Source of the DNA: Candidatus Limnocylindria bacterium
GTDB lineage: Bacteria; Chloroflexota; Limnocylindria; QHBO01
Length of the DNA: 5,749 bases
Assembly (NCBI GenBank): GCA_030146365.1
Contig: JASLBU010000258.1
Coordinates: 1 to 5,749, forward strand
Direction of reading: 5' to 3'
Shown piece after piece: positions 1 through 5,729 of the stretch. The translations under genes and the position numbers were made by a program. How positions within the stretch are numbered: position 1 is the stretch's first letter; the number at the start of each line of letters is the position of its first letter. The notes below the pieces were generated by a model, which was not told the origin of the DNA, made no database searches, and saw only the letters and a program-made list of their open reading frames with translations.

Positions 1-978
1 GGTGGCCCAGATCAGGATCTCGAGGTAGGGGACGCTGAGCAGCTCGGCCATCAGAAAGGCAGCGGCCCCCAGCGTCGGCGGAGACAGCAGTGCGCCGATG
101 CCGGCGGCCGCGAGCACCCCACCCGCCTCCTCCTTCGGATAACCGGACCTCTTCAGCAGCGGCCAGGACACGCCTCCCAGCGCGACGGTGGTGGCGACGC
201 CGGACCCGGACACCGTGCCCAGGAGGAACCCCGCGAGTGTGACCGTGCGCCCCGGTCCTGCCCGCGACTGGCCGAACGCGGCGAACGACAGGTCCAGGAA
301 GAACCGCGTGGCGCCGGAGAACTCGAGCACCGCGCTGTAGATCGTGAAAAGGATGATGTAGGTGGCGGCCACCTCCAGGGGGACGCCGAAGACGCCCTGG
401 GTCCCCATCACGTTGTGGCCCATGAGCCGCGGCCAGGCATAGCTCTGCGTGTTGAACGGCTCCGGCATGAGGGGCCCGAGGTACGCGTACACCAGGAACG
501 CCGCGACGATGGCCGGCACGATCCAGCCCACGGTTCGCCGCGTCGCCTCGAAGATCAGGACGACCAGCACGGTGGCCATCACGAGGTCGAGCTCCGTGGG
601 CCGCACCGCGCGGCGGAAGAAGCTCTGCCATTCGAGGGCGATGTAGCCAAGCGGAATGAGGGCCGCGGCCGCCAGTGCCCAGTCGAGCGGGCCCGGATTG
701 TCCGGCCGGTTCGAGTCCCGGGCGTTCTCGGAGGTCCCCCAGCCGCGGTACACGAGGAACGTGAGGGCCAGCGCCAGCCCGAGGAACAGCGGCAGGTAGA
801 TCTGCGAGGCCATCGGCCGGAACACCCACCACAGCGCCAGCGCGGTGAGCGCGACCGCCAGCACCTGCACCACGAGCAGCGGCACGCCCGACAGCGTCCG
901 CGCCGGCTTCTCGGCCTCGTACTCGGCGATCAGCGCCGCCTCGTCGATCTGCGAATCGCCGGCCGGGCCGTGGGTCAC
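1..978 (-). CDS. TRAP transporter permease, fused 4TM/12TM type (partial, C-terminal part outside window)
   Basis: This is the membrane permease of a TAXI-type TRAP transporter, which imports a solute delivered by the extracytoplasmic binding protein using an ion gradient. The 326 visible residues begin MTHGPAGDSQIDEAALIAEY and run off the left edge in frame without a stop; fused permeases of this family are usually 600-700 residues, so about half is present. Hydrophobic segments by eye lie near residues 33-52, 60-76, 99-116, 130-144 and 148-168 (the DctQ-like small-subunit part), followed by DctM-like segments. Family hallmarks are FEATRRTVGW (143-152), GTVSGSGVATTVALGG (254-269) and SPPTLGAAAFLMAE (299-312). 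The start is a GTG at 976-978, chosen because it overlaps the TGA of the DUF1850 gene as GTGA, implying translational coupling; there is no nearby ATG. Fusion type and gene order match TIGR02123-like permeases. Substrate cannot be read from the sequence. Confidence 0.93.
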   Translation of the reverse strand, partial: MTHGPAGDSQIDEAALIAEYEAEKPARTLSGVPLLVVQVLAVALTALALWWVFRPMASQIYLPLFLGLALALTFLVYRGWGTSENARDSNRPDNPGPLDWALAAAALIPLGYIALEWQSFFRRAVRPTELDLVMATVLVVLIFEATRRTVGWIVPAIVAAFLVYAYLGPLMPEPFNTQSYAWPRLMGHNVMGTQGVFGVPLEVAATYIILFTIYSAVLEFSGATRFFLDLSFAAFGQSRAGPGRTVTLAGFLLGTVSGSGVATTVALGGVSWPLLKRSGYPKEEAGGVLAAAGIGALLSPPTLGAAAFLMAELLSVPYLEILIWAT

Positions 979-1475
979 GGCCACGCCACTTCGAGCGTCA
1001 CCGAGGGGTCGGTGTCGTGGACGAGCGGCCACAGCTCCATCGGCGCCACGCCGTCGACGAGCAGCGTGCGCTGCCCAAGGTCGGTTGCCGCCACGATCAG
1101 CGTCTCGATGACGACTTCCCGGGCCGGCTCGGCGCTCCACGTCCGCGTTGCCCCGGCATCCAGGCGCACGGCGGGCTCGTCGATCGCGTAGTACTCCTCG
1201 AGCACCGCCAGCTCGTCGGCCGCGAGGCCGACCAGCCGGATGCTGCCGTCGGCCTGGATCAGGTACCGCTCCTCGGCCAGGGAGCGGTACAGGGAGTTCC
1301 GGTATCGGAGCGCAAAGCCACCGTCCCTGAGCGGGACCTCGGTCAGCGCCTCACCGTCCGGCCCGCGGAGGACGAGGTGCGGACCGGCCGGTGCGGCGTC
1401 GGCCCGGGACAGTGGTCCCGTCAGCGCGGCGAGGATGGCGAGGCCGAGGAGCCGGCCCCGCCATCGGGCCTGCAT
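975..1475 (-). CDS. DUF1850 domain-containing exported protein of TAXI-TRAP operon
   Basis: A 166-residue protein of the DUF1850 family, which is repeatedly found between the TAXI binding protein and the fused TRAP permease and has no established function. Residues 1-27 look like a Sec signal peptide: basic QARWRGR, a hydrophobic core LLGLAILAALTG, and a likely cleavage after SRADA, so the mature protein would be outside the cytoplasmic membrane. The conserved core is around residues 54-72 (FALRYRNSLYRSLAEERY), with the F.L.Y..S.....E pattern of the family, followed by a beta-rich stretch and a YYAID element near 95-99. The ATG follows the TAXI stop codon by 3 nt, with a modest purine-rich site (GGCAGG) inside the end of that gene, and the stop overlaps the permease GTG. 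This tight packing says it is made together with the transporter. A role as an accessory or assembly factor is inference only. Confidence 0.88.
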   Translation of the reverse strand: MQARWRGRLLGLAILAALTGPLSRADAAPAGPHLVLRGPDGEALTEVPLRDGGFALRYRNSLYRSLAEERYLIQADGSIRLVGLAADELAVLEEYYAIDEPAVRLDAGATRTWSAEPAREVVIETLIVAATDLGQRTLLVDGVAPMELWPLVHDTDPSVTLEVAWP

Positions 1476-1478
1476 GGG

Positions 1479-2585
1479 TCAGCCTGCCTCGTCGTAGTAC
1501 GTCTGCGAGCCGGGGCAGATCTCCATGAACGGGATGTCCTGGGCGTTCTCGGGGTCGAGCGCCTCGGCCGCCGGGTGGACGTCCACGAGGGCATCCTTCT
1601 GCTCGAACAGGATACGGGTGAGGTCCTGCTGGAGCTGCTCGTCCATGCTCGGGTTCACCACCAGCACGTTCGGCACGGCGATGACGGCCACCTCTTCGGT
1701 CTGGCCCTCGTACGTGTCGGCCGGGATGACGTCCTCGACGTAGTACTCACCGTACTCATCCACCATGTCGGCGGTGTACTCGGCGTGGGGGATCAGCACC
1801 ATCTCGCCGCTGGTGGCGTAGTCGACCAGCGCGCCGGTCGGCAGGCCGCCGGACCAGAAGCCGGCATCGATGGTGTCGTCCCGGAGGCCGGCGACGGTCT
1901 CGTCAACCCCGAGCTGCTGCCGTTCGATATCGGCATCCGGGTCGATGCCGGCGGCCTCCAGGATGCGAAGGGCGATGACCTCCGTGCCGGAGCCCGGCGC
2001 GCCGAGGCTCACGCGCTTGCCTCGCATGTCCTCGATGCTCGTGATACCCGAGTCGGCGCTCGTCACGATCTGGGTGATGTTGTTGTAGACACGCGCGAGT
2101 GCGCACGCTTCGACCGGTCCGTCGGCGAAGTCGTCGCCCTCTCCGTTGACCGCGTCCGCGGCGGTATCACCGAGCGTGAAGGCGATGTCCGCCCCGCCGT
2201 CACCGATGAGGAGCATGTTGTCCACCGACGCGTTCGTCTCCTGGACGGAGCCGGTGTAGCCCTCGATGTTGTCGCCGATGACCTCGGCGAGGCCGCCACC
2301 GAGCGGGTAGTAGACGCCGCCGGTCCCGCCGGTCGCGATCGTGAGCTCGCCGCCACCCGCCGCGCCGCCCTCGCTGGCGGCAGCGGACGCGCCGGTGCTC
2401 TCGTCGGTGCTCTCGCCGGCGCTCTCGCCGCCGGCCGATGCGGCCACGTCCTGGCTGGCACCGCCGTCGTCCGCGCCGTCGCCCTCATCGATCGGGGCGC
2501 AGCCGGTCAGCGCCAGGACCAGGGCCACGAGGAGGGTTCCCGCCGCGCGCGCACGCACCCACGGCATGACGTTCGATCCGATCAT
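1479..2585 (-). CDS. TAXI family TRAP transporter solute-binding lipoprotein
   Basis: Substrate-binding subunit of a TRAP transporter of the TAXI class, 368 residues, anchored outside the membrane. The N-terminus is a lipoprotein signal: basic residues, a hydrophobic stretch TLLVALVLAL and lipobox LTGC with acylated Cys29. Residues 31-79 form a low-complexity acidic Ser/Gly/Ala/Glu linker. The binding domain follows with the family signatures ATGGTGGVYYPLGGGLA (84-100), RVSLGAPGSGTEV (191-203) and DAGFWSGGLPTGALVDYA (240-257). Characterised TAXI proteins are few and bind small carboxylates such as glutamate or 2-oxoglutarate; the ligand here is unknown. The ATG at 2583-2585 is preceded by GAGGAG with a 6-nt spacer, which favours it over the internal ATG at residue 7. 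It is the first gene of a three-gene operon with DUF1850 and the permease. The protein is strikingly acidic (about 66 Asp+Glu against about 11 Lys+Arg by hand count). Confidence 0.95.
   Translation of the reverse strand: MIGSNVMPWVRARAAGTLLVALVLALTGCAPIDEGDGADDGGASQDVAASAGGESAGESTDESTGASAAASEGGAAGGGELTIATGGTGGVYYPLGGGLAEVIGDNIEGYTGSVQETNASVDNMLLIGDGGADIAFTLGDTAADAVNGEGDDFADGPVEACALARVYNNITQIVTSADSGITSIEDMRGKRVSLGAPGSGTEVIALRILEAAGIDPDADIERQQLGVDETVAGLRDDTIDAGFWSGGLPTGALVDYATSGEMVLIPHAEYTADMVDEYGEYYVEDVIPADTYEGQTEEVAVIAVPNVLVVNPSMDEQLQQDLTRILFEQKDALVDVHPAAEALDPENAQDIPFMEICPGSQTYYDEAG
2391..2426 (-). repeat. Three tandem 12-bp imperfect repeats in the lipoprotein linker
   Basis: On the coding strand three 12-nt units follow each other: GAGAGCGCCGGC, GAGAGCACCGAC and GAGAGCACCGGC, encoding ESAG, ESTD and ESTG (residues 54-65 of the TAXI lipoprotein). 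The units keep the reading frame and differ at one to two positions each. They sit in the flexible tether between the acylated cysteine and the binding domain, where length can vary without harm, and look like a small slippage-derived expansion. Confidence 0.75.
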
Positions 2586-2591
2586 TGTTCG

Positions 2592-2597
2592 CTCCTC
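2592..2597 (-). promoter_or_regulatory. Ribosome binding site of the TAXI lipoprotein gene
   Basis: GAGGAG on the minus strand, 6 nt upstream of the ATG ending at 2585. It is the clearest Shine-Dalgarno match in the TRAP operon and fixes the start of the lipoprotein. Confidence 0.75.
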
Positions 2598-2629
2598 ACT
2601 CTTCGGCGACGGCTCCTCCGGGCGCCGCC

Positions 2630-2642
2630 GCGAATGATTCGC
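2630..2642. promoter_or_regulatory. 13-bp perfect palindrome in TRAP operon leader (candidate operator)
   Basis: GCGAAT-G-ATTCGC is a perfect inverted repeat with 6-bp arms and a single central base. It lies between the candidate -10 box (2660-2665) and the lipoprotein ribosome site, in noncoding DNA, where a bound repressor would block transcription of the transporter operon. It is relatively AT-rich compared with its surroundings. Function as an operator is inference; a short hairpin of this size could also be chance. Confidence 0.35.
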
Positions 2643-2653
2643 TCGGGTTGTGG

Positions 2654-2676
2654 CGGTGCAGTGTAGCGTCGCACCG
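2654..2676 (-). promoter_or_regulatory. Candidate promoter of TRAP operon with flanking dyad
   Basis: On the minus strand TACACT (2660-2665) fits a TANNNT -10 hexamer and lies about 75 nt upstream of the TAXI start codon. No convincing -35 is seen at the usual spacing. The -10 is enclosed by an inverted repeat, CGGTGC at 2654-2659 and GCACCG at 2671-2676, separated by 11 nt, which is a reasonable arrangement for a repressor site overlapping a promoter. The 129-bp gap (2586-2714) is the only sizeable noncoding region ahead of the TRAP genes, which supports a promoter somewhere here. Confidence 0.4.
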
Positions 2677-2714
2677 TGCGCGCCGATAGGTCCCGAAGCG
2701 ATTGCCGGCGGGCG

Positions 2715-3803
2715 CTACTGGTGCTGGAGCTCGAGCGGCCGGAGCTCACCCAGCGACTGCGCGACGACCACCGCGTCGTCACCGCGCTGGAGGCGGAAGT
2801 CGGTCGGAGGATTGGTCATGGACCGGCCGCCACGCGTCACGGCGAGGAGCGTGGCGCGGTGTTCGCCGCGGAGCTTCGCGGACAGCTCGTCGATCGAGAG
2901 GCCGGCGTAGTCGTCGGGCAGCGCAACGCGGTACAGCTCCGAGCCATCCCCACCGGACACGATGTCGGTGACGAGCTCCGAGAGCCCCGGGTAGAGCGCG
3001 GAGCGCGCCAGCAGGCGCGAGGCCAGGCGGGAGGTGACGAGGATCTCGTCCGCCTCTGCCCGGCGGAAGTGGGGCACGTGGCTCGGGTTGTTGGCCTCGA
3101 CGACGGTCCGGACCTCGGGCGCGACGGACTCGATCGCCATCACGGCCAGGATCGACCGCATGTCGGCCTCGTTGCTGCGGTCGGCGGGGAAGACGATTGC
3201 CGCGCTCGCCTCGCGAATCCCGCAGCGCTCCAGATCCTCGGTGCTGGTGATGTCGCCGCGGACGAAGTACACGCCGTCGCCGCCAGGGTTGCGCTCCGCG
3301 TCGTGCAGGAGGACGACCCTGGTCGTGAACTCGTCTCCCTTCAGCTCCTCGATGAGGTCGCGGGCGGTCTCGTTCCAGCCGCAGACGACGATGTGATCGC
3401 GGTAGCCCGCGGCGCCCATGCCCTGTCCCTCCTTGAGAAGGAAATCGATGACGAATCCGACGACCGCCCCCGTCATGGCGGCCACGATGGCCACACCGAA
3501 GAAGGCGAGCAGCCATCCGACGATGAAGCCTCCCGGCGAGGTGACATAGCTCGCGTCGCCGGAGCCGATGACGGTGGTGATGGCCCAGTAGAACGAGTTC
3601 CCGAACCCGGCCAGGGAGAGCCGCTGTGGCTCGAGCGCCGTCACCGCGATGGCCGCGATCACGACGAAGGCGATCACCGCGGACAGCAACGAGGTGAAGA
3701 AGTGACGGTCCATCTGGCCGCCGATGCGCCTCGCGTGGAAGCCGATGCGCCTCAGGAACGGAGCGGCGAACAGCGTCTGCAACGCACGAAGCGGCTTCGG
3801 CAA
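2715..3803 (-). CDS. Two-TM ion channel with cytosolic RCK (TrkA-N/TrkA-C) domain
   Basis: A 2-TM pore-loop cation channel of the MthK-like architecture, 362 residues from the preferred start. Numbering from that start: TM1 about 39-57, pore helix and filter about 69-83 (WAITT then VIGSGD at 78-83), TM2 about 94-120, linker FLLKEGQGMGAAGY, then an RCK/TrkA-N Rossmann domain beginning HIVVCGWNETARDLIEEL (137-154) with acidic HDAE after the second strand, and a TrkA-C-like domain from about 278 to 353. RCK domains gate such channels by binding ions or nucleotides in the cytosol. The filter is unlike the canonical TVGYGD. The start chosen is TTG at 3801-3803, because a perfect GGAGG sits 7 nt upstream. 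In-frame ATGs at 3929, 3893 and 3866 would add 42, 30 or 21 Arg/Ser-rich residues without recognisable features and have poor ribosome sites; the longest form would start 9 nt after the ATPase stop. No clear terminator follows. Confidence 0.87.
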   Translation of the reverse strand: MPKPLRALQTLFAAPFLRRIGFHARRIGGQMDRHFFTSLLSAVIAFVVIAAIAVTALEPQRLSLAGFGNSFYWAITTVIGSGDASYVTSPGGFIVGWLLAFFGVAIVAAMTGAVVGFVIDFLLKEGQGMGAAGYRDHIVVCGWNETARDLIEELKGDEFTTRVVLLHDAERNPGGDGVYFVRGDITSTEDLERCGIREASAAIVFPADRSNEADMRSILAVMAIESVAPEVRTVVEANNPSHVPHFRRAEADEILVTSRLASRLLARSALYPGLSELVTDIVSGGDGSELYRVALPDDYAGLSIDELSAKLRGEHRATLLAVTRGGRSMTNPPTDFRLQRGDDAVVVAQSLGELRPLELQHQ

Positions 3804-3810
3804 CGGTGGG

Positions 3811-3815
3811 CCTCC
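3811..3815 (-). promoter_or_regulatory. Ribosome binding site deciding the TTG start of the channel gene
   Basis: GGAGG on the minus strand with a 7-nt spacer to TTG at 3801-3803. None of the upstream in-frame ATG codons (3929, 3893, 3866) has a comparable well-spaced site, so the TTG is the most likely initiation codon. This places 3804-3938 outside the coding region. Confidence 0.6.
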
Positions 3816-3826
3816 GTGGCGGCTCG

Positions 3827-3843
3827 GCGCTGACCGGCAGCGC
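3827..3843 (-). promoter_or_regulatory. Small hairpin in the ATPase-channel spacer
   Basis: GCGCTG and CAGCGC form a 6-bp perfect stem around a 5-nt loop, 11 nt upstream of the channel ribosome site. There is no U-tract, so it is not an intrinsic terminator; it could modulate mRNA stability or translation, or be chance in GC-rich DNA. The remainder of the 135-bp spacer (3804-3938) shows no promoter I can defend. Confidence 0.25.
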
Positions 3844-3938
3844 GTCGACGTGGCGGATTCTGCCATCGAGCGCGGGCGCCGCACACGCGACATTCCGCCG
3901 AGCCGATGCGCCCCGGCCCTCGCGGCCATCGTCCACCG

Positions 3939-4544
3939 TCAGGCGAGGGGAGCGCTCAGCTGTCCCTCGACGAGCGGCTGGCCGGCGATCGCCGCCATGC
4001 GCTCGGCGATCGCCCACCAGTCGAAGTCGGCCGTCACGCTGCTGGCGGCCACGGCGATGCATCGGTCCTGTTGCAGGTAGATCGGCTGGATGCGGTCGAG
4101 GATTGCCTCGATCTCATCCCGGAAGGCGTCGGAGGTCGACCGCACGCCGTCCGCCAGCAGGCCGACGTCCGGGAGGAGACGCACCGACAGGTCGTAGGAG
4201 GCGGACCAGCGGCGGATCAGCGGCTCCACGCCGAACGGATCCTCGCCGCCGGTAACGCGCAGGTAGTAGGCGAAGTTGTCGACGACGGAGCGGTCGGTGA
4301 CCAGCACCTCCGCCCGCGGCGCCAGCTCCAGCTCCTGCTGCACCTGCGCCATCAGGACCCACAGCTGGGCTTCCGGCGTCGCGCCCTCGTTGAGGCCCAG
4401 CGGGTTGAATCGGACGACCTCGCGGCCGACCTCGACGGAGCGCCCGGAACGGCCGACCGTGGAGGCGAAGGCATGCACGGCGTTCGACTTTCTGACCGAG
4501 TGGGAGCCGATGAAGGCGATCTTGACCGGTCGGCTCCACGGCAT
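3939..4544 (-). CDS. AAA_28/NadR-like P-loop ATPase or kinase with altered Walker A
   Basis: A 201-residue cytosolic P-loop protein resembling the AAA_28 (NadR/Ttd14-like) family, whose members bind ATP or GTP and in some cases phosphorylate small metabolites; the substrate here is unknown. The N-terminal strand and loop read KIAFIGSHSVRKSNAV (8-23), in which Lys19-Ser20 are kept but the family's GK glycine is Arg18. Further family-like elements are the glutamate-containing GREVVRF (40-46), EAQLWVLMAQVQQEL (58-72), the Walker B-like LVTDRSVVDNFAYYL (81-95) and the lid-like ADGVRSTSDAFRDEI (131-145). The length suits a single-domain member. The ATG follows the protease stop by 9 nt and has no Shine-Dalgarno, so translation probably depends on coupling to the protease gene. 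Family assignment is fairly secure, but catalytic competence is uncertain because of Arg18. Confidence 0.78.
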   Translation of the reverse strand: MPWSRPVKIAFIGSHSVRKSNAVHAFASTVGRSGRSVEVGREVVRFNPLGLNEGATPEAQLWVLMAQVQQELELAPRAEVLVTDRSVVDNFAYYLRVTGGEDPFGVEPLIRRWSASYDLSVRLLPDVGLLADGVRSTSDAFRDEIEAILDRIQPIYLQQDRCIAVAASSVTADFDWWAIAERMAAIAGQPLVEGQLSAPLA

Positions 4545-4553
4545 GCGGAGAGC

Positions 4554-5729
4554 CTACAGGCAGGCGCCGGTGTCCACCGCCGCGGTCGACGCGAAGGATC
4601 GGCCCAGCCGCTCGACGGCCTCGTCAGCGCCGATGGCGTAGCCGATCTCCGGGTTGATCCGCGATGCGCCGAAGATCACGCCGCCCACCAGGCCGGGCTC
4701 GACCACCAGCGGCCCCCCGCTGTTCCCGCGCTGGATCCCCGACCGCAGCTCGAGAACGTTGCGCGAATACGCCCCGTCCCCGTAGATGTCGGGTCCCGGG
4801 AACTCGTGCGACGCGGTCACTCCGGCCGACGTCCACCTCAGGGGCCCTCCGCCCGGGTAACCGATGGCGACTCCGGTCGTGCCGCGGCCCGGTGCGGTCG
4901 GCGTCAGGCGCAGGGCGGGGGCGCGAGCGCCCGGGACGTGGAGGAGTGCCAGGTCCGCCTGAGGGTCGTAGGCCACGACGACGGCGTCCAGCGTGCTGTC
5001 GCCGAGCGTGACCGTCGTCGACTGGCTGCCGGCCACGACATGGGCATTGGTGATCGCGTGCGTCGCCGACACGAAGAAGCCGCTCCCGACCGACAGTCCG
5101 GCCCCACAGCCGCCGCTGGTGACGCGCGCGGTGCTCGCCGTGGCGGATTCGACAAGGGCACGGGCCTCGGCGTCCGGCGGCATGTCGACCGGCTCCGCCG
5201 GGGGCGGCTCGAGCCCGCCGAACAACGGCGGGAGGTCGGTCGTGTCGAGCAGGGCCAGAAGCCGCCCGGCGACGGTGAGGGGCTGTGGGAGCCGCTCGGT
5301 CACGATCCCGACGGCCACCGACTCGCGGGCGGCGGCCGCGATGGTCGGCGCCATGCCCATCGCGAGCATCCCGCCCAGGAGCCACACCAGCAGGACGACA
5401 TGGGCTGCTCCGACCAGGGCGCCACCGAGCGCATCCAGCGGCCGCAGCGGGCTCCGGCGCAGTCCAAGGCTCATCTGCGTGCCGATGGCGGCCCCGAGCG
5501 CCTCGCCGGCCAGCACCAACGCTCCGAGGCCCAGGATGGTCACGAGCGCCCGCATCGGCTGCTCGATCTGGGCGAGCGACTCCCGAAACACCGACGAGAG
5601 GAACAGCGCAAGCGCGAAGCCGCCAATCGCGCCGAGCAGGCCGACCACCGGCCCCAGGAAGCCCGCTCGGGCGCCGGCCAGGACCGCGAGGAGCAGGAGG
5701 AGGAGCACGAGGGCGTCGAGAAGGTTCAT
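4554..5729 (-). CDS. MarP-like membrane serine protease (CvpA domain plus trypsin-like domain)
   Basis: A 391-residue membrane-anchored serine protease. Residues 1 to about 125 are a CvpA-like region with four hydrophobic segments (about 3-18, 25-46, 60-82, 102-125), starting MNLLDALVLL and containing GARAGFLGPVVGLLGAIGGF. A Pro-rich linker (about 165-186) leads to a chymotrypsin-fold domain facing the periplasm or cell wall. The triad is His230 in TNAHVVAG, Asp259 in DPQADLALLHV and Ser337 in GNSGGP; GYPGGGP (290-296) is another family motif. The only two cysteines, Cys208 before the catalytic domain core and Cys390 at the penultimate position, match the disulfide pair known from Mycobacterium tuberculosis MarP, as do overall length and order. 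MarP supports acid and oxidative-stress survival and cell-wall processing in mycobacteria; the same role here is inference. The ATG has only a weak ribosome site. It is the first visible gene of the block and is followed after 9 nt by the ATPase. Confidence 0.92.
   Translation of the reverse strand: MNLLDALVLLLLLLAVLAGARAGFLGPVVGLLGAIGGFALALFLSSVFRESLAQIEQPMRALVTILGLGALVLAGEALGAAIGTQMSLGLRRSPLRPLDALGGALVGAAHVVLLVWLLGGMLAMGMAPTIAAAARESVAVGIVTERLPQPLTVAGRLLALLDTTDLPPLFGGLEPPPAEPVDMPPDAEARALVESATASTARVTSGGCGAGLSVGSGFFVSATHAITNAHVVAGSQSTTVTLGDSTLDAVVVAYDPQADLALLHVPGARAPALRLTPTAPGRGTTGVAIGYPGGGPLRWTSAGVTASHEFPGPDIYGDGAYSRNVLELRSGIQRGNSGGPLVVEPGLVGGVIFGASRINPEIGYAIGADEAVERLGRSFASTAAVDTGACL

Noticed and set aside
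415..1191. Plus-strand open frame of 258 codons
   Set aside because: Antisense to the permease and DUF1850 genes; His/Arg/Glu-rich with no recognisable fold.
1017..2666. Long plus-strand open frame of 549 codons
   Set aside because: It is antisense to the TAXI and DUF1850 genes, which have clear family motifs. The translation is rich in Arg, Gly, Val and Asp with no recognisable domain, as expected for stop-poor shadow frames in very GC-rich DNA.
2586..2714. Intrinsic terminator after the channel gene
   Set aside because: No GC-rich hairpin followed by a U-tract is visible on the minus strand; the dyads present lack a run of T, so read-through into the TRAP operon cannot be excluded.
2676..3833. 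Plus-strand open frame of 385 codons
   Set aside because: Antisense to the RCK channel gene; no domain, charged low-complexity composition, and the minus strand has an intact channel with ribosome site.
2779..4062. Minus-strand open frame of 427 codons in another frame
   Set aside because: Overlaps the channel and the end of the ATPase in a shifted frame; the product is Arg/Gly/His-rich with no motifs.
3939..4544. Assigning NadR or nicotinamide riboside kinase function to the P-loop protein
   Set aside because: Similarity is to the general AAA_28 fold; substrate-binding residues cannot be identified by eye and the Walker A is altered, so a specific reaction is not supportable.
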